Origin: Microbacterium maritypicum
GTDB lineage: Bacteria > Actinomycetota > Actinomycetes > Actinomycetales > Microbacteriaceae
DNA: 64,000 nt
Direction: 5' to 3'
NCBI RefSeq assembly: GCF_041529975.1
Contig: NZ_CP168030.1
Location: forward strand, 1,178,001-1,242,000
The notes beneath the pieces are model-generated. The model saw nothing but the letters and a program-made list of their open reading frames with translations, did no database searches and was not told the origin of the DNA. This document shows positions 46,091 through 55,106 of this stretch, in pieces. The position numbers and the translations under genes are program-made. Every line of letters begins with the position of its first letter. The stretch's first letter is position 1.

Positions 46091-47319
46091 GATCTGCCCA
46101 GGTTACGCTTTCCACCGACGTCTCGGAGCATTCCCGCGACCACCAGGGCGAAGGCGCCGACGAAAACCAGGAGCCATAGACCGAGCGAGTAGGAGTTGGT
46201 GTCGGGGTTGTATGTCGCTCCCATGACCAGCGGCGGGAAGTATCCGCCGAGGCCGCCCGCTGCCGCGACGATGCCGCTGACCGATCCGACCTTCTCCGGT
46301 GGCGTCGATGGGCCGATCCAGGCGAAGACCGCCCCCATGCCGAGCCCCATCGCCGCGGCCATCAGGATGAAGGTCACCCCGGTGACCACGCCCTCGGGCG
46401 GCTGCTGGCCCACGATGTAGGCGAGGGAGACGATCCCACCGAGTGAGATCAGTGCGATCACCTTGGGGCCGAAGCGGTCGGCCAGCACGCCGCCGATGGG
46501 ACGCGCGATGACCGCCGCCGCGGCGAACAGAGCGGTTCGTGTCCCCGCTCCGACGACATCGACGTCGTTGGGATAGATCGTGGTGAGGTACTTGGGCAGG
46601 AAGGTCGAGAATGCGACGAAGCCGCCGAAAACGATGCCGTAGAGGAAGGCCATCTCCCACGTCACCGCGAGCTTGAGCGCACCGATGACCTTCGGCACGA
46701 ATCGCTCCGTGTTGGGCCGCCAGACCGGCGAGTCGCGGAGGAAGAACCAGGAAAGCACGGCGAGTGCGGCCAGTGCCCCCGCGATCACCAGGTGCGTGGG
46801 GAGGTAGCCGATCGACTCCACCAGGCGGGGCGTGAAGAACGCCGAGACGGCCGTGCCGATCATCCCCATCCCGAAGACGCCGTTCGCGAACCCACGTCGA
46901 GCCGGCGGGAACCAGGCGCTCGAGAACGGGATGCCGACCGCGAAGATCGTTCCGGCGACACCGAGGTAGAACCCGGCGATCAGCAGCAGGGGGAAGCTGC
47001 GGATCTCTCCCGCCACCGCGACGAGGAGGACGGCCGGAACCGAGATCAGCAGCACGGCGGTGAACATCTTCCGCCCGCCGAAGCGATCGGTCATCGCACC
47101 GACGACGATGCGTCCGAGCGCGCCCACCAGCACGGGCGTGGCCAGCATCAGCGAGATCTGCCCCTCATCGAGGCCCATATCGGTGGCGTACGCCTTCTGC
47201 AGTGGAGCGATCGCCATCCAGGCCCAGAACCCGACCGTGGAGGCGAGAGTCGCGAGGATCACCTGCGCGAAGCCGCCTTTGAGTTCGGACGGGGCGGGGG
47301 AAGTTGCGGCAGAACTCAT
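46087..47319 (-). CDS. narK: Nitrate/nitrite transporter NarK
   Basis: The 410-residue major-facilitator transporter has about 12 spans. Nitrate-transporter landmarks: FWAWMAIAPLQKAYATDMGL, GRIVVGAMTDRFGGRKMF (MFS motif A), and the nitrate signature-type Gly-rich helices GMIGTAVSAFFTPRL and GIVAAAGGLGGYFPPLVMG. Divergent from narG, with a 161-base regulatory region between. Moves nitrate in and/or nitrite out for the Nar enzyme. Confidence 0.92.
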   Translation of the reverse strand: MSSAATSPAPSELKGGFAQVILATLASTVGFWAWMAIAPLQKAYATDMGLDEGQISLMLATPVLVGALGRIVVGAMTDRFGGRKMFTAVLLISVPAVLLVAVAGEIRSFPLLLIAGFYLGVAGTIFAVGIPFSSAWFPPARRGFANGVFGMGMIGTAVSAFFTPRLVESIGYLPTHLVIAGALAALAVLSWFFLRDSPVWRPNTERFVPKVIGALKLAVTWEMAFLYGIVFGGFVAFSTFLPKYLTTIYPNDVDVVGAGTRTALFAAAAVIARPIGGVLADRFGPKVIALISLGGIVSLAYIVGQQPPEGVVTGVTFILMAAAMGLGMGAVFAWIGPSTPPEKVGSVSGIVAAAGGLGGYFPPLVMGATYNPDTNSYSLGLWLLVFVGAFALVVAGMLRDVGGKRNLGRS

Positions 47320-47383
47320 GGGTGGTTCCTCCTCTGAGCGATGAGAGTAGCCCCGCGACCACCCCGCACACCACCCTGTTCTC

Positions 47384-47413
47384 CCGTGCTAATTGCCCCG
47401 CGGATTAACACGG
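47384..47413. promoter_or_regulatory. Inverted repeat between narK and narG
   Basis: CCGTGCTAAT, ten bases, ATTAACACGG (9 of 10 arm positions match). Centred between the divergent narK and narG starts (65 and 68 bases away from either end), so one dimer could control both. Does not match the CRP/FNR or GlnR consensus well. Confidence 0.5.
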
Positions 47414-47480
47414 CGCACCCTTGTGCGGGTCCGGGCTCGGGTGTTGGATGCTGAGTCAAAGGCCGCCTGAAGGAGACACG

Positions 47481-50400
47481 ATGACCCCTGGCATCCGAAC
47501 CGAGAGTCCGCACTCCACAGATGGCGCTCTCGCCGATGGGCTGGTGAGCCTCGGCAGGTTCATGAGGCCGGGCGAGGTCTCCTCCGATCTGCGGTCGCTG
47601 TTTCTGGAAGGCGGCCGCTCGGGCGATGCGTTCTACCGCGACCGCTGGTCGCACGACAAGGTGGTGCGCTCGACGCACGGTGTGAACTGCACGGGCTCGT
47701 GCTCGTGGAAGGTGTACGTCAAGGACGGCATCATCACGTGGGAAGCACAGCAGACCGACTACCCCTCCATCGGTCCCGACTCGCCGGAGTACGAACCGCG
47801 CGGCTGCCCCCGGGGTGCCGCCTTCAGTTGGTACACGTACTCGCCGACCCGGGTGCGCTATCCGTACATCCGCGAGACGCTCGCGCAGCTCTACCGTGAA
47901 GCTCGGGCCGTGCACGCAGACCCCGTCGACGCCTGGGCCTCGATCGTCGAAGATCCGGAGAAGGCCACCGCCTACAAACGCGTCCGTGGCAAGGGGGGTC
48001 TGATCCGCGCGACCTGGGATGAGGTGCTCGAGATCGCGGCGGCTGCCCACGTGCACACGGTGAAGAAGTACGGCCCCGATCGCGTCGCGGGCTTCTCGCC
48101 GATCCCGGCCATGTCGATGGTGTCCCACGGAGCGGGCTCGCGCTTCCTCAATCTGCTCGGTGGCACGATGCTGTCGTTCTACGACTGGTACGCCGACCTG
48201 CCGGTCGCGAGCCCCCAGGTGTTCGGCGATCAGACCGACGTGCCGGAGTCCGCCGACTGGTGGAACGCCGGCTACCTCATCATGTGGGGCTCGAACGTCC
48301 CGGTCACCCGCACGCCGGACGCACACTTCATGGCCGAGGCGCGCTACCGCGGCCAGAAGGTCGTCACGGTCTCGCCGGACTACACCGACAACACCAAGTT
48401 CGCCGACGAGTGGGTCGCGCCGCACCCGGGTACGGATGCTGCACTCGCGCTCGCCATGGGCCACGTCATCCTCCGCGAGCACTTCGTCGAGAAGCGGACG
48501 CCGCGGTTCGAGGACTACATGCGGCGCTACACCGATGCGCCCTACCTCGTGGCGCTCGAGGAGCGGAACGGCGGGCTGGTTCCCGGCAAGTTCGTCACGG
48601 CGTCCGATCTCGACGGGGACGCTGCAGCGCAGGCGCGCGCCGACTTCAAGCCGGTGCTGCTCGATGCCGTCGGGAATCCGGTCGTTCCGAACGGTTCGCT
48701 CGGCCACCGGTTCACGGCGGAGGACGAGGGGCGCTGGAACCTCGACCTCGGCGACGTCGTCCCGCCGCTCTCCATCAGTGATCTGCCGGGTGATCACGAT
48801 GCCGTCGAGGTGCGACTGCCGCGCTTCGATCTCGATCCGGAGCCGGGTCAGGAGCATGCCGGCGGGTCCGGGGTCGTCGTGCGCGGCGTTCCGGTGCGCA
48901 CGGTCGCCGGGCGGAAGGTCACGACCGTGTTCGACCTCATGCTCGCCCAATACGGCGTCGGTCGCGAAGGGCTGCCGGGTGCGTGGCCGACCGGCTACGA
49001 CGACGCGAGCAGTCCCGGAACACCGGCGTGGCAGGAGGAACACACCTCGGTCCCGGCGCCGCAGGCGCTTCGCATCGCGCGCGAGTTCGCCGACAATGCC
49101 GAGCGGTCGGGCGGCCGGTCGATGATCCTCATGGGTGCCGGCACGAATCACTGGTTCCACTCCGACACGATCTACCGCACCTTCCTGGCGCTGACGACGA
49201 TGACCGGATGCCAAGGGGTGAACGGCGGCGGCTGGGCGCACTACGTCGGTCAGGAGAAGGTGCGTCCGATCACGGGGTATCAGCAGTACGCGGCCGCAGC
49301 GGACTGGGGGCGCCCGCCGCGTCACACCATCGGGACCGCGTTCTGGTATCTGGCGACCGATCAGTGGCGCTACGACGGGCTGCCAGCCGACCAGCTGTCG
49401 TCTCCGCTCGGTCTCGGACGCTTCGCCGACCGCACCACGGCCGACTGTCTCGTCGAGTCCGTGCAGCGCGGATGGATGCCCAGCTATCCGACATTCGACC
49501 GGAACCCGCTCGATCTGTGCGACGAGGCCGATGCGATCGGAAAGGAACCGGCGCAGCACGTGGTCGACAGCCTCGACGACGGCTCCCTGAAGTTCGCCGT
49601 CGAGGATCCGGATGCGCCGGAGAACTTCCCGCGCGTCGTGCTGGTGTGGCGGGCGAACATCCTCGGCTCCTCGGGCAAGGGCAACGAGTACTTCCTCAAG
49701 CATCTGCTCGGCACCGACGCCGCGATCCGCGCCGACGAAACAGCGCCGGGCTCGCGTCCGACCACCATGACCTGGCGGGACGAGGCTCCGGAGGGCAAGC
49801 TCGATCTGCTGATGACGGCGGATTTCCGCATGACGAGCACCACGCTCTTCAGCGACATCGTGCTGCCGGCGGCGACCTGGTACGAGAAGCATGATCTCTC
49901 GTCGACCGACATGCACCCGTTCATCCATGCGTTCAACCCGGCGATCGCGCCGCCATGGCAGACCAAGACCGATTTCGACACGTTCGGGATGCTGGCGGAG
50001 AAGTTCAGCGAGATGGCCCGCACGCACCTGGGTGTGCGGCGGGACCTCGTGGCGGCGCCCCTGCAGCACGACACCCCGGATGCCATGGCGACGCCCCACG
50101 GCACGGTGCAGGATCTGCCCCGCGTGCCGGGTGTGACCATGCCGAAGCTGATCGTCGTCGAGCGGGACTATCCGAATCTTTTCGACAGGTGGAAGGCGCT
50201 CGGACCGCTCACACAGAAGCTGGGCATGACCACCAAGGGCATCACGTACCGTGCCGAGCCCGAGATCGAGAAGCTCAAACGGAGCAACGGCGTCGTCGAG
50301 GCAGGACCGTATGCCGGATCGGTGCGCCTCGACGACGATCGTCGGGCGTGCGAGATGATCCTCGCGTTCTCGGGCACGAGCAACGGCCGCCTCGCTGTGC

Positions 50401-51200
50401 AGGGCTTTCACGCACTCGAGAAGCACACCGGTCAGAAGATGGCCTTCCTCGCCGAGGAGCATGAGGGGACGCACCTGACCTTCTCCGACGTGTCGGTTCA
50501 GCCGCGCAGCGTGATCACGTCGCCGGAGTGGTCGGGGTCGGAGCACGGGGGTCGGCGCTACACGGCCTTCGCGATCAACGTCGAGCATCTCAAGCCGTGG
50601 CACACCCTGACCGGTCGCCAGCACTTCTACCTCGACCACGACTGGATGGACGAGCTCGGCGAGGCGCTTCCGATCTACCGGCCCCCACTCGACATGCACC
50701 GTCTGTTCGGCGACGTCGTCCCGGGGACGAACGGTGGGGCAGAGGTGCACGTGCGCTACCTGACGCCGCACTCCAAGTGGTCGATCCACTCGGAGTATCA
50801 GGACAACCTCTTCATGCTGTCGCTGTCGCGCGGCGGCCCCACGATCTGGATGAGTCCGCAGGACGCCGAAAAGATCGGTGTCCGTGACAACGACTGGATC
50901 GAGTCCTACAACCGCAACGGGGTGGTCGTCGCGCGGGCGAACGTCTCCCACCGCATGCCGGAGGGCACCGTGTACATGTACCACGCGAAGGATCGCACGG
51001 TGGATGTGCCCATCTCGGAGATCAGCGGACAGCGCGGCGGCATCCATAACTCCCTCACCCGCATCCTGCTCAAACCGAGTCATCTGATCGGCGGCTACGC
51101 GCAGTTGTCGTGGGCGTTCAACTATCTCGGCCCGACCGGGAACCAACGCGACGAGGTCACCACGATCCGTCGCCGCGACCAGGAGGTGCGGTACCGATGA
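47481..51200 (+). CDS. narG: Respiratory nitrate reductase alpha subunit NarG
   Basis: Catalytic molybdopterin subunit that reduces nitrate to nitrite on the inner face of the membrane. At 1239 residues it is full length. The N-terminal FS0 [4Fe-4S] site is His66, Cys70, Cys74 and Cys109, followed by the molybdopterin domains (NCTGSCSWKVYVKDGIITWE, GAGSRFLNLLGG, MTGCQGVNGGGWAHYVGQEK, FYLDHDWMDELGE, GTVYMYHAKDRTVDVP). Start ATG 47481 behind AGGAGA. Overlaps narH by ATGA. Confidence 0.98.
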   Translation: MTPGIRTESPHSTDGALADGLVSLGRFMRPGEVSSDLRSLFLEGGRSGDAFYRDRWSHDKVVRSTHGVNCTGSCSWKVYVKDGIITWEAQQTDYPSIGPDSPEYEPRGCPRGAAFSWYTYSPTRVRYPYIRETLAQLYREARAVHADPVDAWASIVEDPEKATAYKRVRGKGGLIRATWDEVLEIAAAAHVHTVKKYGPDRVAGFSPIPAMSMVSHGAGSRFLNLLGGTMLSFYDWYADLPVASPQVFGDQTDVPESADWWNAGYLIMWGSNVPVTRTPDAHFMAEARYRGQKVVTVSPDYTDNTKFADEWVAPHPGTDAALALAMGHVILREHFVEKRTPRFEDYMRRYTDAPYLVALEERNGGLVPGKFVTASDLDGDAAAQARADFKPVLLDAVGNPVVPNGSLGHRFTAEDEGRWNLDLGDVVPPLSISDLPGDHDAVEVRLPRFDLDPEPGQEHAGGSGVVVRGVPVRTVAGRKVTTVFDLMLAQYGVGREGLPGAWPTGYDDASSPGTPAWQEEHTSVPAPQALRIAREFADNAERSGGRSMILMGAGTNHWFHSDTIYRTFLALTTMTGCQGVNGGGWAHYVGQEKVRPITGYQQYAAAADWGRPPRHTIGTAFWYLATDQWRYDGLPADQLSSPLGLGRFADRTTADCLVESVQRGWMPSYPTFDRNPLDLCDEADAIGKEPAQHVVDSLDDGSLKFAVEDPDAPENFPRVVLVWRANILGSSGKGNEYFLKHLLGTDAAIRADETAPGSRPTTMTWRDEAPEGKLDLLMTADFRMTSTTLFSDIVLPAATWYEKHDLSSTDMHPFIHAFNPAIAPPWQTKTDFDTFGMLAEKFSEMARTHLGVRRDLVAAPLQHDTPDAMATPHGTVQDLPRVPGVTMPKLIVVERDYPNLFDRWKALGPLTQKLGMTTKGITYRAEPEIEKLKRSNGVVEAGPYAGSVRLDDDRRACEMILAFSGTSNGRLAVQGFHALEKHTGQKMAFLAEEHEGTHLTFSDVSVQPRSVITSPEWSGSEHGGRRYTAFAINVEHLKPWHTLTGRQHFYLDHDWMDELGEALPIYRPPLDMHRLFGDVVPGTNGGAEVHVRYLTPHSKWSIHSEYQDNLFMLSLSRGGPTIWMSPQDAEKIGVRDNDWIESYNRNGVVVARANVSHRMPEGTVYMYHAKDRTVDVPISEISGQRGGIHNSLTRILLKPSHLIGGYAQLSWAFNYLGPTGNQRDEVTTIRRRDQEVRYR

Positions 51201-52834
51201 AGGTCATGGCGCAGATGTCGATGGTGATGAACCTCGACAAGTGCATCGGATGTCACACCTGCTCGGTCACGTGCAAGCAGGCGTGGACGAACCGCACCGG
51301 CATGGAGTACGTCTGGTTCAACAACGTCGAGACACGGCCCGGTGTCGGGTACCCGCGTGGGTATCAGGACCAGGAGAAATGGGGTGGCGGCTGGGTGCGC
51401 GACAAGCGCGGTCGGCTGCGGCTGCGGAGCGGCGGACGGTTGGCGAAGCTCATGCGCATCTTCTCCAACCCGAAGCTGCCGGGCATCGACGACTACTACG
51501 AGCCCTGGACGTACGACTACGACATGCTCGTCAACGCTCCGAGCGGCGAGCACACCCCGGTGGCTCGACCGAAGAGCCTGATCACCGGCAAGGACATGAA
51601 GATCTCGTGGTCGGCCAACTGGGACGACGACCTGGGCGGTTCGATCGAGACCATGCAGGAGGACCCGATCCTGCAGAAGATGAGCGAGCAGGTCGAGGCC
51701 GAGTTCCAGAAGGCCTTCATGTTCTACCTGCCGCGTATCTGTGAGCACTGCCTCAATCCCTCATGCGTGGCATCGTGCCCCTCGGGTGCGATGTACAAGC
51801 GGGAAGAGGACGGCATCGTCCTCGTGGACCAGGATGCGTGCCGCGGTTGGCGCATGTGCGTGTCGGGCTGCCCCTACAAGAAGGTCTACTTCAATCACAA
51901 GACCGGCAAGGCCGAGAAGTGCACCATGTGCTACCCGCGGATCGAGGTGGGGCTGCCCACCGTGTGCTCGGAGACCTGCGTCGGCCGACTGCGGTATCTC
52001 GGACTGGTGCTCTACGACGTCGATCGGGTCGCCGAGGCCGCGGCGGTGGAAGACGAGCACGAGCTCCTCGAGGCGCAGCGTTCGGTGATCCTCGACCCGA
52101 ACGACCCCGCGGTGATCGAGGCGGCACGTCGTGACGGGATCCCCGAGGACTGGATCGATGCCGCCCAGCGGAGCCCGATCCACCGGCTGATCCAGAAGTA
52201 CAAGGTCGCGCTTCCCCTGCACCCCGAGTATCGGACGATGCCGATGGTCTGGTACATCCCGCCGCTGTCGCCCGTCGTCGACGTGATCACCGGATCGGGC
52301 AGCGACGGGGAGGATGCGCGGACGCTCTTCGCCGCGATCGACAAGCTCCGGATCCCGATCGGCTACCTCGCCGAGATGTTCACCGCGGGCGACCCGAAAC
52401 CGGTGGATGCATCGCTGCGCAAGCTCGCGGCGATGCGGTCCTACATGCGCGGGGTCAGTCTCGATGACGAGCGCGACGAGCGCATCGCGACGGCGGTCGG
52501 CATGACCGGCAACGAGATCGAGGAGATGTACCGGCTGCTCGCGATCGCGAAGTACGAGGAACGGTACGTGATCCCGGCAGCGCACGCGGAACGGGCGCAT
52601 GAGCTGGAGGAGATGGCCTGTTCGCTCGACTACGACGACGGGCCCGGCATGGGTGGTGCCGGCCCCTTCGGAGCGAACAGCGGCTACCCGACGCCGGTCG
52701 CGGTCGAGAACTTCCACGTGCTGGCCGACCGGCAGACCGCCGACAGGCCGTCGACACCGAATCGCCTGAACCTGTTGAACTGGGACGGCAACGGCAGGCC
52801 GGGCGGCCTGTTCCCGCCGGAGGCGGACTCGTGA
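51197..52834 (+). CDS. narH: Respiratory nitrate reductase beta subunit NarH
   Basis: Electron-transfer subunit with four Fe-S clusters. The 545-residue protein shows CIGCHTCSVTC (Cys16/19/22/26), CEHCLNPSCVASC, CRGWRMCVSGC (Trp in place of one Cys, giving the [3Fe-4S] cluster) and KCTMCYPRIEVGLPTVCSETC. ATG overlaps narG; the stop overlaps narJ's GTG. Confidence 0.98.
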   Translation: MKVMAQMSMVMNLDKCIGCHTCSVTCKQAWTNRTGMEYVWFNNVETRPGVGYPRGYQDQEKWGGGWVRDKRGRLRLRSGGRLAKLMRIFSNPKLPGIDDYYEPWTYDYDMLVNAPSGEHTPVARPKSLITGKDMKISWSANWDDDLGGSIETMQEDPILQKMSEQVEAEFQKAFMFYLPRICEHCLNPSCVASCPSGAMYKREEDGIVLVDQDACRGWRMCVSGCPYKKVYFNHKTGKAEKCTMCYPRIEVGLPTVCSETCVGRLRYLGLVLYDVDRVAEAAAVEDEHELLEAQRSVILDPNDPAVIEAARRDGIPEDWIDAAQRSPIHRLIQKYKVALPLHPEYRTMPMVWYIPPLSPVVDVITGSGSDGEDARTLFAAIDKLRIPIGYLAEMFTAGDPKPVDASLRKLAAMRSYMRGVSLDDERDERIATAVGMTGNEIEEMYRLLAIAKYEERYVIPAAHAERAHELEEMACSLDYDDGPGMGGAGPFGANSGYPTPVAVENFHVLADRQTADRPSTPNRLNLLNWDGNGRPGGLFPPEADS

Positions 52835-53538
52835 GCAGCGTGCTCCCGATCCGGGACCGGACGGAGCGGGTCACACCGCTGCGTCCGCTTCCCGAAACGC
52901 TGGCTCCCACGGCGCTCACCCCCGGTCAGCGCCGGACGGTGCATATGCTCGCATCGCTGCTTCTGGAGTACCCGGACGCCGTGTGGTTCGACCGCATCCC
53001 CGTGCTGCGCGAGCACATCTCCGCGTTGCCCCGGCCCGTGGCCGAGCCGATGACGCGGTTCCTCGATGGGGCGGAGCGTGACGGGGCATCCGGGCTGCAG
53101 CGCGAATACGTGACGACGTTCGACCTGAAACGGAAGTGCTCGCTGTACCTGAGTTACTACGCCACCGGTGACACTCGGCGTCGTGGCACCGCACTCGTCA
53201 CGTTCCTCGAGGCGTACCGTGCAGCCGGCTGGGAGTTCGACGCGGCCGACCTGCCCGACTACCTGCCGGCTGTGCTGGAGTTCTCCGCGCTGTCGGGGTC
53301 TCCCATCGCCGACGCGCTCCTGGCCGCGCACCGGGAGGGCGTCGAAGTGCTGCGGGCTGCGCTGGAGAGCATGGGCAGCCGCTGGGCGGATCCCGTGCGC
53401 GCTGTGACGCTGTCGCTGCCGAAAGTCGACCAGGCCACGAGAGAGCGAGTGCTCGCACTGGTGAACGAGGGACCGCCCGCCGAGACGGTCGGTCTGAGTC
53501 TGCCGATGCCCGCATTCCGAGCGAGGGAGTCGAGATGA
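52831..53538 (+). CDS. narJ: Nitrate reductase molybdenum cofactor assembly chaperone NarJ
   Basis: The 235-residue NarJ/TorD-family chaperone that inserts Moco into NarG. Features: MLASLLLEYPDAVW, LQREYVTTFDLKRKCSLYLSYYATGDTRRRG (family motif), and the helix-rich all-alpha pattern. GTG start overlaps narH and the end overlaps narI (ATGA). The tail (ESR) is rich in Pro/Arg. Confidence 0.93.
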   Translation: MSSVLPIRDRTERVTPLRPLPETLAPTALTPGQRRTVHMLASLLLEYPDAVWFDRIPVLREHISALPRPVAEPMTRFLDGAERDGASGLQREYVTTFDLKRKCSLYLSYYATGDTRRRGTALVTFLEAYRAAGWEFDAADLPDYLPAVLEFSALSGSPIADALLAAHREGVEVLRAALESMGSRWADPVRAVTLSLPKVDQATRERVLALVNEGPPAETVGLSLPMPAFRARESR

Positions 53539-54290
53539 GCGTGCAGATCATCCTGTGGGTCGCGCTGCCGTACGTGTGTTCGGCGATCTTCGTCGTCGGC
53601 CACATCTGGCGGTACCGCTACGACAAGTTCGGGTGGACGACCCGCTCCTCTCAGACGTACGAGAACAGGCTGCTGCGCTGGGGATCCCCGATGTTCCACC
53701 TCGGCATCCTCATGGTGATCGCCGGACACGTCGTCGGGCTCCTCATCCCACGGGAGTGGTTGTACGCGATCGGTATCAACGAGGAGATGTATCACATCGG
53801 GGCGACCGTGCTCGGAACGGCCGCGGCGGTGCTCACCCTGGCGGGGCTCGCCATCCTCATCTACCGACGCCGCACGGTCGCGGCGGTGTTCCTCGCGACC
53901 ACCGTCATGGACAAGGTGATGTACGTGTTCCTCGGCGCGACGCTGCTGTTCGGTACGGCGGCCACCGTCGTCTACCAGGTGTTCGGGGAGGGGTTCCACT
54001 ACCGCGAGACGGTCTCGCCCTGGTTGCGTCAGCTGATCATCCTCCAGCCGCGACCCGACCTGATGCTCGATGTGCCGCTGCTCTTCCAGCTGCACGTCAT
54101 CACGGCGACACTCCTGTTCGGCCTGTGGCCGTTCACCCGCCTGGTGCACGTGTTCTCCGCACCGGTCGGTTACCTGTTCCGCCCGTACATCGTCTACCGC
54201 TCGCGCGACGAGCAGCGTGGATCGCGGGCGCCGAAGCGAGGGTGGGATCCCATCTCCACTCCGGATCCGGAGCGGCTGCGTCGCCCCTGA
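53535..54290 (+). CDS. narI: Respiratory nitrate reductase gamma subunit NarI
   Basis: Membrane cytochrome b subunit that takes electrons from quinol. The 251-residue protein has five spans and heme-ligand histidines in SPMFHLGILMVIAGHVVGL (His55, His65) and in LLFQLHVITATLLFGLWPFTRLVHVFS. It carries a C-terminal cytoplasmic tail of about 40 residues. Its stop lies in the first unit of a 13-bp tandem repeat. Last gene of narGHJI. Confidence 0.96.
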   Translation: MSVQIILWVALPYVCSAIFVVGHIWRYRYDKFGWTTRSSQTYENRLLRWGSPMFHLGILMVIAGHVVGLLIPREWLYAIGINEEMYHIGATVLGTAAAVLTLAGLAILIYRRRTVAAVFLATTVMDKVMYVFLGATLLFGTAATVVYQVFGEGFHYRETVSPWLRQLIILQPRPDLMLDVPLLFQLHVITATLLFGLWPFTRLVHVFSAPVGYLFRPYIVYRSRDEQRGSRAPKRGWDPISTPDPERLRRP

Positions 54291-54345
54291 CCGGCACCCC
54301 TGACCGGCACCCCTGACCGGCACCCCTGACCGGCGCCCGTGACCG
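54288..54345. repeat. 13-bp tandem repeat spanning the narI stop
   Basis: TGACCGGCACCCC repeated at 54288, 54301, 54314 and 54327 (the last with two changes), followed by a partial TGACCG. The first TGA is the narI stop. Thirteen is not divisible by three, so each unit offers TGA in a new frame. Confidence 0.9.
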
Positions 54346-54371
54346 TGCAGACCCGGGATCGGGAGGCCGCG

Positions 54372-55106
54372 TCAGCGTGCTGAATCGGCGACGGCGGCCG
54401 CGAAGGGAGTCGCCGGGGAGGCGAGCACCTCGGCGACGGCGGCATCCTGAACGATGCGCCCGGCCTGCACGATCACCAGCCGCTCCGCGAGAGCCTGGGC
54501 GTCGAGGATGCCGTGCGAGACGAGGATCGTCGTGGTGGCTCCGCGCTGTTCGCGCACGACCTCGCGCAGCTGGGCCGCGGCCTCGACGTCGAGCGAGGTG
54601 AACGGCTCGTCGAGCAGCAGCAGCCGCGGCGAGGCGGCGAGGGCTCGGGCGAGGGCGATGCGCTGGCGCTGTCCGCCGGAGAGCTCGTCGGGCCGCCGAT
54701 CGCCATACCCGGCGAGGCCGATGCGGTTCAGCCACTCCGTCGCGCGTCGGGTGGACTCCTCGCGGGTGCGTCCGGCGGCCCGGGCGGCGAACGCGATGTT
54801 CTCTGCCGCGGTCATGTGCGGGAACAGCAGGGCGTCCTGCCCGAGCAGGCCGATCGCACGGCGTGACGGCGGCGTGTGCTGCCGCGGTCCGGAGAGGCGG
54901 ATCCCATCGAGGTCGACGTGCCCCTCGTCGAGTCGCACGAGCCCGGCGACCGCCTCCAGGAGGGAGGTCTTGCCGGCGCCGCTCGGGCCCATGATCGCGA
55001 CGAACTCGCCCGCGGCGACGCGGAGTGCGGCATCGAGACCCGCATGCCGCACCACGACGTGAGCGTCGAGGGCGCCCTGGTCGAGCGAGCCGACGTCGCC
55101 GGTCAT
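54372..55106 (-). CDS. modC: Molybdate ABC transporter ATP-binding protein ModC
   Basis: The 244-residue ATPase has Walker A GPSGAGKTS (about 39-47), Q-loop LLGQDALLFPHMTAAENI, signature LSGGQRQRIALARAL, Walker B LLLLDEPFTSLD and H-loop VSHG. No TOBE/regulatory domain at the C-terminus, which ModC often has; the separate Mop-like protein in this operon may take that role. ATG overlaps modB (ATGA). Last gene of mop-modABC. Confidence 0.88.
   Translation of the reverse strand: MTGDVGSLDQGALDAHVVVRHAGLDAALRVAAGEFVAIMGPSGAGKTSLLEAVAGLVRLDEGHVDLDGIRLSGPRQHTPPSRRAIGLLGQDALLFPHMTAAENIAFAARAAGRTREESTRRATEWLNRIGLAGYGDRRPDELSGGQRQRIALARALAASPRLLLLDEPFTSLDVEAAAQLREVVREQRGATTTILVSHGILDAQALAERLVIVQAGRIVQDAAVAEVLASPATPFAAAVADSAR

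Noticed and set aside
47420..47450. narG promoter TTGTGC-17-TTGGAT
   Set aside because: Spacing is right but both hexamers are weak; not enough to list as a feature.
47316..51146. A 1276-codon open frame antisense to narG
   Set aside because: Mirror of narG codon bias; composition is Arg/Val/Gly-rich without domains, and narG is certain.
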